Shown: in pieces, positions 38,848 to 51,648 of the stretch
Numbering within the stretch: the stretch's first letter is position 1
How the letters are laid out: each line of letters starts with the position of its first letter
DNA from: Corbicula japonica
Lineage: Eukaryota > Mollusca > Bivalvia > Venerida > Cyrenidae
Direction: 5' to 3'
Assembly (NCBI GenBank): GCA_038501625.1
Contig: JAZAYU010000086.1
Coordinates: 1,550,001-1,614,000 of the forward strand
Length of the DNA: 64,000 nucleotides
Notes under the pieces: model-generated
Database searches by the model: none
What the model was told of the DNA's origin: nothing
Seen by the model: the letters and a program-made list of their open reading frames with translations, nothing else
Made by a program: the position numbers and the translations under genes

Positions 38848-41800
38848 AAAAGTTTTGACAACAACATAGTTTTATTTTATACTGATGAGGTTTGAATAAA
38901 TAAAACACGGTATATTGATAATTAAAACACTTTTAGCTATTAAACATTTGAAGATAAGACTTTAAAATTTCAGTTTTCTCTGTTTTGTACCGGTTGTTTT
39001 TAACTCGTACATAGCCTCTAGTTAGGTTAATATAGGAACCAGACAAAATGACATCTGACAAAGGGATCTTATAGGTTGAGTGGTAAGAGTGTTTGTTTTA
39101 TCGCTTTTTAAAAGTTTTATAGTTTTTACTGTATATTAAGATCGAATAATAGTTTTTTCAATATACCCAACAAAATAAGTTCTGCACACAAGCTAGTGTT
39201 CTTTTGTGTAAATTTTATAATGTAGCGAACAACTGGTATAAATACTTACAACAATATCAAGATTGATTGCTTGCAGAGTTCAAGACAAAAACGGAATAAA
39301 AATCGGTTGGTAAATAATCAAGAAATATCAGTTTGAGTATACTGTCAACTGTCAAAAGTTGCAAAATTTGCTGTATCAAGGTAGAGGTGTGAAATCTATG
39401 CAGCCAAAGTTCTGTGTTGTATACATGAAGCACTTACAAGAATGCACTGTGATGATGGCAACAGGAAGTTATCGATAGTTGATACCAAGCCATTTCCAGA
39501 ATAACACTGAAAAGTTCAGTTTTTATTAATTTAATCATCGCATTGTCTTATTTATTGACCACAAGTTTCAATTCCGTATTTTTGAGTCTTAGCATCCTTT
39601 TAATTAATTGTATAAGAACAACGGTTATGCAATCAACATCAATCTTATTTTAACAAAAGACATCTGCATTGTTTGTAATTAAAATTAATTTATTTCTTAC
39701 GGTCACCAAGGAAGGATTTCATAGTTAATTTGACCGTCATGGCAAATGTCGCACCACATCGGCCACCTAGACGTATTTCTATAAAAAGATAGAGCACGTG
39801 CAAGATCTACCAGGTATTCTTGTTCGCGAATGGAACATAATTCCACAAATGAAAATTCATCGGCTGGTGAATTCCATGAGGCGACGCTCGGAAGAATGCC
39901 GGATTCATAGTGGTGGATTTACTCACTATTAGCTTAGTGATTTTTGCAACTTTCGTGTAGTTACCCCCGATGACTTTAAAAATGAATTACTTATAAAGTA
40001 CTGATCGGATTGTATTTCTGACCTTTTTAGATTGTTAACTTTGAATTGCTGTTTAATTCCATATGAATCATTCTGTTGTAATAAGTGAAATGAAAAAGAT
40101 ATTTTATAAAATTTCCAAGTGTGCAGAATTTTTTGCCGAGATTATTTTAGTTCATTCAAGACGAAGTCGCATGGGAGCTATTGCGTATGGTCTTTCCTAC
40201 TTCCGTCCTTCAACAATTTGCTTAAAACAATATCTTTTCTGAAACCATGAAATTTTATCATACTTTGTTAAAGCATTTAGACATTATCCTCTTATAAACT
40301 TATTGTTGCTTTACTCTGCCACATGGCTTATAATCAAAATACATGTATGAGTTTGTGCTGTCACTATTGTAGGTTTTTGTCATTTTTTAACCAAAAATGT
40401 TGTTTCTCTAACGTTTTAATTTTATAGTGTGCACTATTTTCTTGAAATGTTATTAAATACATTTGTTTACCTCAAGCTATATAGAAAAGTAATATACTTA
40501 TGGTCAAAAGTCTTGTACGATATGGTTTTCCATAATATCTTTTGAAAGCTTGAAATCTAAATTCCACATTGCTCTACCTGCATGAATTTGGTATCAATGG
40601 AAAGAGGAAATTTTATGCATTCATTGAAAAAAGAATTTCAGAATTTGAGCCACTACTGCCGGTCGAGTATTGTGTTAAAATTGGCATGCAAAAAGTTCCG
40701 ATCTTCCTACCGGACAAGACTTTTGTCAATTAGCATATAGAAATCGTTTTGGTGGTTGTCGTTTGTTATCGGGCCTGTCACGGCCAAAAAGTTAAAATAA
40801 CCAGTGCTTCTAATAAATGATGCCATCACAGACCACATATTTTTTCCAGAACGTAAAAATTGCAACTATCTTCTGTATTATTTTATTTTAGGCAGCTACA
40901 ATATATATTTTCTCAATATAATTCATTCAAGGTATCATCTCGGCATAAATTCCAACTAAACAAAAAGTAAAACGGGGAGAATAATCACTTCAGCTGAAAT
41001 GCTAATAGTCAACATCCAATTCATTGCAACAGTTCCTATACTTTCTCGGCTAAAAGTATTGCAAGATGATGTGTTTATTTTCTTTTTGAAGAATCCTAAC
41101 TCGTATAAATTGTATGGGAGCTATTTTTCTTGTTGGAAAAATATATTTGTGCTAAAAAATTATACATTTTCATACTTCGTGTCACAATTTCAAGTAATCT
41201 TTTAACAACAATCAACATCATCTTTCAAGTTGAATTTATTTGAAAGGGACAATAACTCAGAAATAATCACGTTATCAATTTTGTTAGCAGACAAAGCGTT
41301 TTTGATGAAGGTGAAATATTTTGTATTTCAAGTCAATATTAACGGCTTACTTGGAAAAGAAAATGAATAGAAGATTATAAAGCAAAGAATCTTGATTCAG
41401 ATTTTGATAAAATAAATTTCACCATGACTGTTGACCCTATAATTAATAAGTCACCTGTTAACCGTGAGCTATTTTACAAATACTTAGTTTGGTTACTTTA
41501 TCGCAGACATTACTGTCATTATTAAACACGCCCAAATCGAATATAATTGTTATCTTGACCTTTGACCCCAAAATCAATTAGAATTTGGTTTTCCACGGAA
41601 CACTGCATTCGAAGGGACATAACTCAAAAGGTAATGAAACAGGAGTTATCCTTTTTTGTTGCACCTTTGGCTTTGTTCATGCAGATAAAATATTTCCAAG
41701 TATAAAGTGAATAAGACAAGATAAAATGTTTTACACTGCGATAAAGGTCTTAAAACACCACTGCGTTGAAGGTCCATCTTACTTACCACTCACATCTTGC

Positions 41801-44569
41801 TGCACAATATTCACAGCCATGTCAGTCACACCAAAATGGTAGTCATATATGAATTCTGGTTTATGACTTGAAATATAGACTGTGTACTCTGACATCATTG
41901 TGTATTGCAGAGTAGACGGTCTGTAGTTTCCATACACATCCCTCCTGTAATAAGAAGCCGATGAGCCACGTTACTTTCCGAACGTGTCTTCTCCCCATAA
42001 GGTCCAACAACAAAAAGAAAATATGCATTTCCATTACTGTCAATGAACAGGCTCAATCAAACCGAGCCTGCAATATTTTCATATTTGTCTTTTTCGGTGG
42101 TTTCAAAATCCTCTTTATATCTCTTACATGTTGAGAATTCAAGGATCTACAACATACATAGAAAAAAGAAAATTCTATGAAATAGTGTTTTTTGTACATT
42201 TATAAGAAACAAAAAAGCATGTTTTTTATGCTGTTGAAATAGGGTCAAATTGCTCAGTGTCTGATAACATTGAATTTTGCATATACATATATATTTGTAA
42301 TATACATTTTCTTTGTTATTAAATTATATATTTCATTATTAAATATAATATAGTAAATGAACAGATTAAAACAGATTTATTTTGGAAACAAAATGATTTT
42401 ACATTATTCATTTCTGTTGACATACTCGTCAAATACGCCCAATTCCTAGAAACAGCGCGCGCTACTCCTATGACAAGTTAAAAATGGATTTCATCACAAA
42501 AATACGAACACAAAAATCCTTTTTTCTTTTCATATGTGCATTCACCGTACTCGATATTGGGAATATATTAACCCAATGAAAGTGATACCGTGTATTATTC
42601 TGAATATCGATGTAACTTGATTAAAGGTTAAATACAGCGATTTGATTTTTATAGTCACTAAACAGGGTATTTTGTTTTAAATTATGAGTTCTGCTTACAA
42701 ACAAGCATTTCATGACATTTCATTATGGTAAAATACGTGCCTTTGTAAGTCAGTCTCTCAGAAATCTTGTTTCTTAGCATGTCTTATCAACCTTAGTGGA
42801 TTCCAACCAAAGTTCACTTGCAGGTGCCAGGTGCTGGCATAAAGGTGTTGTATCAAATCCAAGAACCATGACACTTCATAATAGTCAATTCATACATTGA
42901 CACAAATAAAAGAACTGTCAGAAAGCGACTTAAATTTCACCGCCTCCTCTGATTACAAAGTTAAGAAACCTGATTGTAAGCCGGTTAATGTAATGTAATG
43001 CTTGATGAGGAGAATAGCTGCCTGCAACTTAGCCAGTGGAACGGCATTATGGTTAGGTGAAAGCGAGAAAAGACTCTCGACCAATTAAAGATAGCATATC
43101 AGGCGGGGAAAAGAGGTAAACCTGTTTCTACACTGGTTCCTGACGACTGCTGATCAGCCCTTAGAAAAGCTATGCGATCCTCCTGAAAATAAGGAACAAG
43201 CGGGACTTCACAAACCCACTAACGCAACAGGAATGAGGCATTATGTAGTTACTTTATATGCAGAAGTGGAAATAACGAATCAGAAAGAAAGGCCAAGCCA
43301 TGAGAAAAAAATAAAAAAGACAATTAAAAGAACAGACATAGGAAATAAAGTGATTTGAACATATTACAAATAAGTACACTTAAGTTTAATTCAATTTTAG
43401 TAGAAAGTCAAGAACTGTCCCGCCGGCATCATCCCTGTAGATCAAGTCGGGTGACTGCGACACCTCAACAATCGAACACCAGTACCCGGACGGGACCTCG
43501 CCCATCCAGGAAGGCGTAACATTATATGGGCCATATCAAGACTATCCATAAAGATGCTAACCAGTGTCCATTAGCGATAAAAAAGATAAAACGGGTTGGA
43601 CAATTTTTGCATGAAATAAATCACAATAAGAACTGGAATATCTTTGCCAAATTGGAATACTTTTCAGTGATACCAATCGGTAACACAGAGCAGTGTATAA
43701 AGGCCAGCCGGGCTGTTTAAAGTATGTGTATCGGGAAGGGCTTTTCAGCTTTAAACAACATGAACACATCAAAATATCACCTACTGTAACCAAGATATTC
43801 ATGAAAAATAGCCAAACACATTTTGTTGTTTGTTTTATGACTGTTGACGACGTTCTGAATGAAAGAAATAGTTGTTTAAAGTTAATAGTCGAACAATATC
43901 GATTCCAATGTATTGCTGGTGGCTTTTACAAGGTGACCAGTGATATCAATTTATGAGCACAAATCGAGTTTGTTCACTAACAATTTTTATTACGAAATTG
44001 CTTTCATATGAAAATTTTAAAATCACAATTGTAATGATCTTTTGTAGTTACATGAAAATCATTATGTTCTATTGAAGTTTTCTTTATTTAATATTATCGA
44101 AGTTTTCTTTATTTAATATTCACATTTGTGCTTAGATGATTGTCAAAAGTCAAAGGTCACCATTCACAATGGCTGCCTTCAAAAGCATTAAAATAGCAAA
44201 TTAAGAAAAAAAAATGTAAGAGCTTCATGAACTGCGGTTTTGTTTTCAGTTAGTGGGCCCACACGCATCATTAAAAGTCAGAGATAAAGGTACCGTGATA
44301 AAGGGGCTGTTAATTTATTTAATTTGAAACATTCGTTTTACGAAGAGCGCAAGTTTACTATCGAGAAATGTGTTTGGACATCCGTGTTAAAATGTATGAA
44401 ATAATTTTGTTTTGTTTTTTAAGAATAAGAAATTTTATTAACCACTTTTGTTCGTACGTCAGACCGTTGCAACAAACTAAATTTTGCTTGCTACTACTTC
44501 ACCATTTCGTAAAATCTCTTTCTCAAAATGTCAGATTTTATTATTTAAAGAAATAGGAATACTCTATTT
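38848..44569. other. Intergenic stretch without a recognised gene
   Basis: AT-rich. A single weak unit of the GACCTTTGACCCCAAAATC repeat lies near 41550. A more G+C-rich piece at 43400-43520 has a plus frame rich in Arg/Ser/Thr (TATPQQSNTSTRTGPRP), possibly the tail of a dead retroelement. Short open frames (40999-41205, 43526-43956, 44368-44556) show no domain and no splice context. Confidence 0.6.
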
Positions 44570-44778
44570 AAAATTGAAAAATTTGTAATCAAGTTCAAAT
44601 TTTATGAATGAGTTAAACTTACCAGTCATATTTATTTACATGTAGGATTTACTTCCCTTGATTACAGTCAGACCCGCATAGGCGCATACGTGTAATGCTT
44701 GAATAAGAAAATCAAGCGTCTCGGTGATATCACCGCGCATGTGCCAGATCAGTTTTACTGACCAAGTGAAAACAGTAA
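44570..44778 (-). repeat. DIRS downstream inverted terminal repeat
   Basis: From TTAAACTTACCAGTCATATT (44613) to GCCAGATCAGTTTTACTGA (about 44765) it matches the reverse complement of 59941-60100 with few differences. The outer 40 bases (AAAATTGAAAAATTTG ...) are specific to this end and reappear inverted in the internal complementary region. Confidence 0.8.
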
Positions 44779-44818
44779 TTTATGACAAAAAATTACTGTG
44801 GGGTGGTGGTGGGTAACT

Positions 44819-44932
44819 AGTATGACTGGTAAGTTTAACTCATTCATAAAATTTGAACTTGAGTACAAATTTTTCAATTTTATTTCATTCGTTAAACTTA
44901 CCAGTCATATTTATTTACATGTAGGATAGATT
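44819..44932 (-). repeat. DIRS internal complementary region
   Basis: Two abutting segments. 44820-44881 is the inverted copy of the outer end of the downstream terminal repeat (44570-44634). 44882-44930 (ATTTCATTCGTTAAACTTAC ...) is the inverted copy of the outer end of the upstream repeat (to 60106). The junction between 44881 and 44882 fixes both element ends. In DIRS elements this region is thought to template completion of the circular DNA. Confidence 0.8.
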
Positions 44933-45257
44933 CCAAAGCAATGTACTCACCTCAAAAAAGGTGGTGTTTGGTAATTTTTTGATGAATATGGTAATCCTCT
45001 TTGGTACAAACATCAACAAGTTCACTTATGTGTAGAAAAAACCAATTTGACCCACACAGTAGATAACACTACAAAAACCATTGTATACATTTATGTTACC
45101 TAGCTGTTAACATTAATTGAAACAACTAAGTCCCGCGACTCGCTAAAAGTAACTCTTATACTTTATCAATTCTTTTAAAGTTCATTTCAAAACACACGAA
45201 GTTCTATTTACATCCCGAAGATAAAAAACTGGGGAAATAGTGACTCTAAGCTCCAAT

Positions 45258-45460
45258 CTGCTGAGGCTAAGATGGATTTCAATGATGCTCCTTGAAACAG
45301 AGCCAATGACAGACCAAGAGCTCTCGTACTATGAGCCTTGACCTTCAAACTTTTGTCCTGAAGAGTTCATTTCCAAGTCTGAACAATCCAATTTGATACT
45401 GTCTGTGAACTTACTGGGTTACCAGGTTCGTTTAGTTCAAGAAAAAGATGTGTTACATCT
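45258..45460 (-). pseudogene. DIRS tyrosine recombinase remnant
   Basis: One minus-strand frame reads SSQTVSNWIVQTWK, a stop, then KVKAHSTRALGLSLALFQ and GASLKSILASA. AHSTR is the H-x-x-R part of the tyrosine recombinase catalytic set as it appears in DIRS elements. The in-frame stop and loss of the rest make it non-functional. Confidence 0.7.
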
Positions 45461-45919
45461 TCACCAGTTTCTGACTTCCTGTATTTTTCAGCTGCTTTTA
45501 AATATTAATACAACGATCATTTAGGATCTAGCTTCTTATTTTCTGGGAAGGCCGGAATAATAATTTTCCCCCAAAATGGGAAGGCCTATCTTGCCTGTGT
45601 AAACCATGACGGATGAAGGTAATACATCTTTACTTAATGTTAACGGAACCTTCTCCTAACCTCAGAGAGCGTGTCACTGCCTCTCCGGAAAGAAGTAATG
45701 GCAATTAAAAACACTGTTTTATATGTTACTTACTTTAAAGGAGCTTTATGCATCGGCTCAAAAATGCCTTTTGTAATGCTTCAAGCACCTTCAAGTTCAA
45801 TAAGTCCCATTCGGTTATAGCCTAATTGTTGGAGGACTGGAATAAAACATTCCTTTTAGTAACCGAATCACATATGAATGCTGACCTACTCTATGACCTT
45901 CAATTGGAGAGAGTACGGC

Positions 45920-46360
45920 TCAATACATTGATCTATTACCACTTACTGTGCGGTATTGCAAACCTTTGTGGTAAACATCGGTAAGAAAGAGAGTCTTTAG
46001 TATATCCAAACTTTCCGTACTGTCTGTCGACAACATCCAAATTGTAAGTTGAAACAATCCTAGATTTGGATGGCCAATTTGCGTTTTTGGTTGTACTAAG
46101 AGATCCGGAATCACTGGCAGTTTTAGAGGGCATGCTGCTAGTAAATTCAGAATTTCCGTGTACCAATGTCCTCTCTGACACCAAGAAGCTATGAGAATAA
46201 CTCGGCAATGGAATTGCGACATATGTACCTTCGGGAACAGGCATAGGGGAGGGTAGGCATAAGCATACATGTTTCCCCAAGAAATACTCAGAGGATCTAT
46301 TGCAAAAGCTTGATTGTTTGTGAACCATGAACAAGACACTGGTGCCTGATGGTTTTCCAC
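45920..46360 (-). pseudogene. DIRS RNase H-to-recombinase linker region
   Basis: 146-codon open frame with AFAIDPLSISWGNMYAYAYP, HCRVILIASWCQRGHWYTEI and LPVIPDLLVQP. These are the conserved words (D-x-LS-x-W...YAYPP..., HWYTD...) that lie between RNase H and the recombinase in DIRS elements. It has lost the flanking continuity. Confidence 0.75.
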
Positions 46361-46698
46361 TGAGGCAAAAATATCAATAACCGAAGTTCACCAAACTTGA
46401 AAAAATTCGTGTACTACTGAAGGATTCAGAGACTACTCTGTTTCCTTGATTTTGTGTCAACTGAACTGATTCGCTGTGTTCAGTTTCCCGACTATGTGTA
46501 CTGCTCGTATTCAAATGTTGTTTGGATAGCTAAATTCCATAAATCCCAAGCCTGAAAGCACAATTGACTCGACCGTGTGTCCACCCTGATGTTTATGTAC
46601 TTAACTACTGTTGTGTTGCCCTTCTTTAACAACACTGATTTCCCTTGAAACTGATCTAGAAAATGACTGTCAAAAAGACTGCTTGCATTTCCAAGAAA

Positions 46699-47180
46699 TT
46701 AATATGCATGTTTCTCTGTGTCAATGACCAAGTTTCTAGAACGTAATTTTTCCCTACATAACCCACATACATTTCCTTGGAAGCCTCTGTGGTTATGGTG
46801 ACTTCTGCCGGGGGTTGTTGAAAAGATCGGTCCTTGAAGATGTTGGCTGGATTTTGACATCAAAACCAGATGTGATTGCAGATGTTGTGGAAATGGAATG
46901 ACACTGTCTAAAGGGCGACTTGCTGGTTTCCAGAAACTGAGAAGGTAAAGTTGAATAAGCCTCATGAACAATCTTGCATTTGGAAAAAAATCTAGGCAAG
47001 ATGCCTAGAAGATGCAGAAAATTTTAAGCTTTGTTTAAACCCTTGACTATGTCTTATATTGCCGCCTGAATCTTCTAGAATCTCTCGTCTGTTGGAAGAA
47101 TCAGACTGAATTTCAGATTGAACAAGGCCCCAATGTACGCGATTATTTGTTGAGGTTCCAGACTGGACTAGATGCACTAT
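46699..47180 (-). pseudogene. Degenerate DIRS reverse transcriptase end / RNase H region
   Basis: Overlapping minus-strand frames contain VHWGLVQSEIQSDSSNRREI, resembling the end of the DIRS reverse transcriptase (H-x-G-L-x-F...), and further on a piece rich in Ser/His/Gln. Several frame changes prevent a clear alignment. Confidence 0.5.
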
Positions 47181-47408
47181 AAACCCAGTGAAAAACCGAA
47201 GATTAAGGTAAACACTTCGATCTGTAATTATCTGACGGCGTTCTTCATTCAGCGCCAGCCAATGGTCTAAATATACTGCAAGATGTATGTTTTGAGAATA
47301 TAAGTGAGTTTACACTACAGATACTATTTGGGTGAATACTCTGAGTGCTACTGTTGGACCACAGCACACTACTTTCCACTGATAGCATTTGCCTAGAAAA
47401 AACAAGAA

Positions 47409-47570
47409 AACTTTCTCAGAAACTTTCGATGGCCTGGGAATATTGGTAAATACATGTATGCATTGTGTAGGTCTATAGAGATTTCCCAGTCTTTTGATTT
47501 TACTAGATTTATCACTTTAGACAATGTGTCCATTTTAAATGTTTCTTGAGCAGATACTTGTTTCGACAGC
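47409..47570 (-). pseudogene. DIRS reverse transcriptase core remnant
   Basis: The minus frame reads ETFKMDTLSKVINLVKSKDW and then EISIDLHNAYMYLPIFPGHR. S-I-D-L-x-x-A-Y-x-x-x-P-I is reverse transcriptase motif A with the catalytic Asp, followed by H-R-K as in DIRS elements. The frame breaks just after, before motif C. Confidence 0.75.
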
Positions 47571-47734
47571 ATCTTTTTCTAATTACATAGCGATTTCCTT
47601 TGAAATCAGAGCTATATCTTTTTTGGGAACGACAGTGTGTTGAACACCCATAAAAACATGAGTTTGACTAACCTCTAGCTTGTAACCCTCTTATTGTTGA
47701 CAAAAATCCACTGATCTGTGATAATAGTTTCCAC

Positions 47735-48046
47735 CTAGGTAGAAAAAAGATGAGGAAACTCCCGACAGGTACCTGCGGCTCTTAGACAAAATGATTTGCT
47801 CACTTGATCATTGTTACTTTGGGATCCGAAAATTTGGAACCGCAGGTGTATTTCCGTCTGTGGCTTTAGTAATCCGAGTCTTAGAATCTCGAGACTGCCT
47901 ATTGCCTTTGTTAGGATCGAACCCCTAAGATCTCTTCTAGGTCCCTGTAATTTGCTGACCCAGAGTTCTTTGAAAACTTGTTTATCAAAAGATTCGAGAG
48001 ATTTCCTCTTTTGTCTCCAGAAAAACTCCGGAACTAAGTCACTCAA
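47735..48046 (-). pseudogene. DIRS gag-like piece
   Basis: Open frame of 103 codons upstream of the reverse transcriptase remnant on the same strand (SDLVPEFFWRQKRKSLESFD ...). Assigned by position and composition; no motif is decisive. It could instead be part of the reverse transcriptase N-terminal extension. Confidence 0.4.
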
Positions 48047-48264
48047 CTGATCCTTCTGTTCCTGGTTTTCAATTCAGACTGAATACCAGCATCAAAACGT
48101 CCTCTGCTGTGAGGGATAAGTGCATGACTTTTGACTAAATGTCTTTGATGATATTGAGTCCAGACTCTGAAACTGCTGCTTTACGCCGAATAAGAAGATG
48201 GAAAGCATCAGCCCTTCCAGCTTGATCTAGTTGACATATCAACAAGAAGCTGAGTTCGGAAAAC

Positions 48265-48405
48265 ACATATGCCCCCGGTAGCGAAGTTTGTAACGATACA
48301 AATTTTAAATGATAGCACAGTGTTAAAACTGCAGCTAAAATCACAAGTTAGTTCTAAATAATGAAAATAACCGTCTGGTGCCAGAACCTGTACATGAAAA
48401 GAATT
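48265..48405 (+). repeat. Dispersed repeat R3, copy 2
   Basis: CCCCCGGTAGCGAAGTTTG ... AGCACAGTGTTAAAACTG matches 24030-24140. An insertion inside the DIRS element. Confidence 0.55.
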
Positions 48406-48409
48406 TATC

Positions 48410-49155
48410 ATAACAAGAGCCAGTCGGAAACGACTGCATGCTCGACTATTTGAAGTCAGACATATTTAAGCACATTTAAAACTGGGCTTCATTTAAACTG
48501 GGGAGTGATTCAGGAGTTTATGACACCCAACACACATACATGAACAAAAGTTTCTTAATCCAAGTTAGGAAATCAACAAATTACAGTTACTTTATTATTG
48601 TAGTTTTTTTGAGAGGGTTTACACAGCCCAGTCCATACACCCCTGATCCCACACCCATCAACCCACTATCCCTGCCCACATAGAGTGATGTGGTGAGGTG
48701 TGGTATAGTATAGTAAGGTATGGTATGCTGGTTGCTGTTGTTGGTGGTGTGGGTGTTGTTGCTGTTGTTGGTATTGTTGTTGGTGTTGGTAATGTTGGTG
48801 TTGTTGTTGGTGTAGTTGTCAGTGTTGTTGTTGGTGTTGTCAGTTGTTGGTGTTGTTGATGCTATTGTTGTTGGTTGTTGGTGTTGTTGATGCTATTCTT
48901 GTTGGTGGTGGTGTTGTTGTTGGTGGTGTTGTTGACGGTGTTCTTGGTGGTGTTGTTGACGGAGTTGTTGGTGGTGGTGTTGACGGTGTTGTTGGTGGTG
49001 TTGTTGACATTGTTGTTGACAGTATTATTGTTGGTGGTGTGGTGGGGTGGTGGTGGTGTGGTGTGAGATGGGGTGGTGTGGGGGGGGTGGTGGTGGGGGT
49101 GTGGGGGTGGTGGTGGTGTGGTGGTGGTGTGGTGTGGTGTGGTGTGGTGTGGTGT
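48410..49155. repeat. Dispersed repeat R2 followed by GTT/GGT microsatellite
   Basis: 48410-48690 (GAGCCAGTCGGAAACGACTG ... CACTATCCCTGCCCA) is homologous to 17157-17450. It is followed by (GGTGT)n, (TTGTTGGTG)n and (GGTGGTGT)n at 48690-49155, a different microsatellite from that at 17.5 kb. Val/Leu/Gly-rich open frames here are translations of the microsatellite. Confidence 0.75.
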
Positions 49156-49261
49156 ACATCTGTTTTAAACCTTTTCTATAGATTACCTTAGAAAAACACT
49201 AACATTGAAACTTTAACCATAATTTCTAAGTCTTAATTCTAATTTCTAAGCGAAAAAGGGC

Positions 49262-50345
49262 AAAAATCAAATAAAACAAGTTAACCATTTATATCCAAGT
49301 ATAAAATGGGGAGATAATCCCAGAAAAAAGGTAGCCAGACTTACGTAACTTGTAAGGGTCATCATCTGTGCACTGTTAAGTATGTGTGTAAACTTTAATG
49401 CCAGATCTCTTTGTGGATATTGCGAAATATCCAACATGCCAAAATAAGTTAACCATTTTCTAAGTACAAAAAGGGGAGATAACACCAGAAATAAGGTACC
49501 CAGAGTTATGTAACTTGTCAGGGTCATGACCTGTGAACTGTTAAGTAAGTGTGTAAACTTTCATGCCAATGCTCTTTGTAGAAATTGAGAAATATCGAAC
49601 TTGCCGAAAAATGTTAACCATTTATCTCTAAGTACAAATTGGGGAGAAAACTCCGAATTAAGATAGCCAGAGTTATGTACCTTGTCAGAGTCATACCCTG
49701 TGCACTGTATATTAAGTTTGTAAACTTTCATGCTAATGATCTTTGTAGAAATGGAAAAATATCCAACTTGCCGAAACAGGTTAACCATTTTTCTAAGTAC
49801 AAAAAGGGGAGATAACACCAGAAATAAGGTACCCAGAGTTATGTAACTTGTCAGGGTCATGACCTGTGAGCTGTTAAGTAAGTGTCTAAACTTTCATGCC
49901 AATGCTCTTTGTAGAAATTCAGAAATATCCAACTTGCCGAAAAATGTTAACCATTTATCTCTAAGTACAAATATGGGAGAAAACCCCGAATTAAGATAGC
50001 CAGAGTTATGTAACTTGTTAAGAGTCATACCCTGTGCACTGTATATTAAGTTTGTAAACTTTCATGCTAATGATCTTTGTAGAAATGGAAAAATATCCAA
50101 CTTGCCGAAACAGGTTAACCAGTTTTTTAAGTACAAAAAGGGGAGATAACACCAGAAATAAGGTACCCAGAGTTATGTAACTTGTCAGGGTCATGACCTG
50201 TGAACTGTTAAGTAAGTGTGTAAACTTTCATGCCAATGCTCTTTGTAGAAATTCAGAAATATCCAACTTGCCGAAAAATGTTAACCGGACGGACGGACGT
50301 ACGGACGGACGGACGGACGGAAGGACGGACGGACGGTTCAATCAC
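49262..50345 (+). repeat. Tandem repeat array ending in (GGAC)n
   Basis: About six units of 160-175 bases with AGTTATGTAACTTGTCAGGG, TGTAAACTTTCATGCCAATG, CTTTGTAGAAAT and AAATATCCAACTTGCCGAAA. Alternate units are most alike, giving a period near 330 bases. The array ends in a GGAC/GGACGG tract (50285-50336) and then GATGCCGGGGGCATA, the same end type as the arrays at 10.2 and 11.5 kb. The open frames inside are not genes. Confidence 0.75.
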
Positions 50346-51382
50346 TAGATGCCGGGGGCATAAAAAGATCATGTGCTGTCTCTACTGATTTTTCCATACT
50401 GACTTCTTTTTTCTTTGAGTGTAGACAACAATGTCCTTAAACGCTGCTGAATAATCTCGTTTTAACTTTAATCTTTGTCATACTAACAGTCTCAGTCTTC
50501 GAAGTACAATGTCATCGTCCCCGCAAGGGGTTTGACGTAAAAGGAAGATAGATAGGCTACAGCTATAATGTTCAACCATGAAGCCAGTTGTCCTTGATAA
50601 CCCAGTGTATCTATAGATTCCATAGGCTGAGAGCATAACTGTCTACTCTTAATCCATGCTTTTACCATCTTAGTACCATGGCATTACTGTAACATGGGCT
50701 TCAGTAAGTCGTCTAATCCAGGCACATCTTTGCTTTTCTCATGAACTGGAAAAAAACTTTTATTCATCTTTATAGCTATGTCGGTCAATATTCATAGCTA
50801 ATGTTGTGCTTTGTTGTGTAAACACCGACTTTAAATAAAATTTTGTATCTATCTTGTATCTTGTATCTTGCAGATATACACTCTGGTATTTCAGTTCGAT
50901 TTTTTTTTATTTTAAGAACCTATACTTGTATAACATCCAAGACAAAGCCATCAATGCCACTGTCAGAATGAGAAGTGTCACAGCCAAACAACTCCTTCAG
51001 CATAATGGGAGTTTCTGGCTTAACATGTTTTGTTTTGAGTTTATCAACAAAACCCTGTAGCAGAAAAACTGATACTGCCAAGATAAAAATAAAGCAGAAT
51101 CATCACAAAGCCCAAACACATCCATATGATCGTGTTCCCTTGGGTGTAATGACAAAATGTCCTCATAAATGCCATTGTAGAGATTTATTATATTTCGAGG
51201 TCTGCAAGCCAAAGACTCGCTATCCTCTACGTCAGCTCTCAGCTGGGCCGAACCCACTGTATGCTGCTGAGTGTTTGAAACAGTTCTCAGCGAGACTAAA
51301 CCTCCTGTATACTGTAACACAGACTTCACTGACTCAAGAGATTGCAAAATTTCTCAAAACCAGTCATACTTACGTTCATGGC

Positions 51383-51492
51383 CTAAACCCGTATATCCAA
51401 CGCAAGTGGTTTCGAAGATTTGTTTAAATGCGACGATTTCTCACTTAAAACTTCGTCGTCCATTGCTGCAGCACGAAATGCTGCTTCAGCCA
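51383..51492 (-). pseudogene. Start of DIRS gag-like frame
   Basis: ATG at 51490-51492 begins AEAAFRAAAMDDEVLSEKSS, resembling the start of gag-like proteins of mollusc DIRS elements. It ends at TAG after 36 codons. The Polinton target site (51514-51519) lies about 20 bases upstream of this ATG. Confidence 0.45.
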
Positions 51493-51513
51493 TTATAAAA
51501 ATCCACAAAAGAA

Positions 51514-51519
51514 AAACAC
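51514..51519 (+). other. Target-site duplication of the Polinton, left (AAACAC)
   Basis: AAACAC directly before the left TIR, repeated directly after the right TIR at 59873-59878. Six bases is the standard length for Polinton/Maverick insertion. Confidence 0.8.
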
Positions 51520-51648
51520 TGATGAATAGGAAATGGGGGTTCTGCGCCATGAGGATTTCGAGGATCGAGTCCATGACCGGTTAGAACTGGTTTTATAGGC
51601 TGGGATTCCTAATAAGCTATTAATAGAATGGGAATACCGGGATATTGC
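51520..51648 (+). repeat. Polinton left TIR
   Basis: 129 bp from TGATGAATAGGAAATGGGGG to GAATACCGGGATATTGC. Matches the reverse complement of 59744-59872 with two mismatches (in GATTTCGAGG and GTCCATGACC). Confidence 0.9.

Noticed and set aside
43381..43515. Arg/Ser/Thr-rich plus frame as the end of an LTR retrotransposon
   Set aside because: Composition only; no integrase, protease or LTR found nearby.
48844..49191. Val/Leu/Gly-rich plus-strand frames
   Set aside because: Translation of the GTT/GGT microsatellite.
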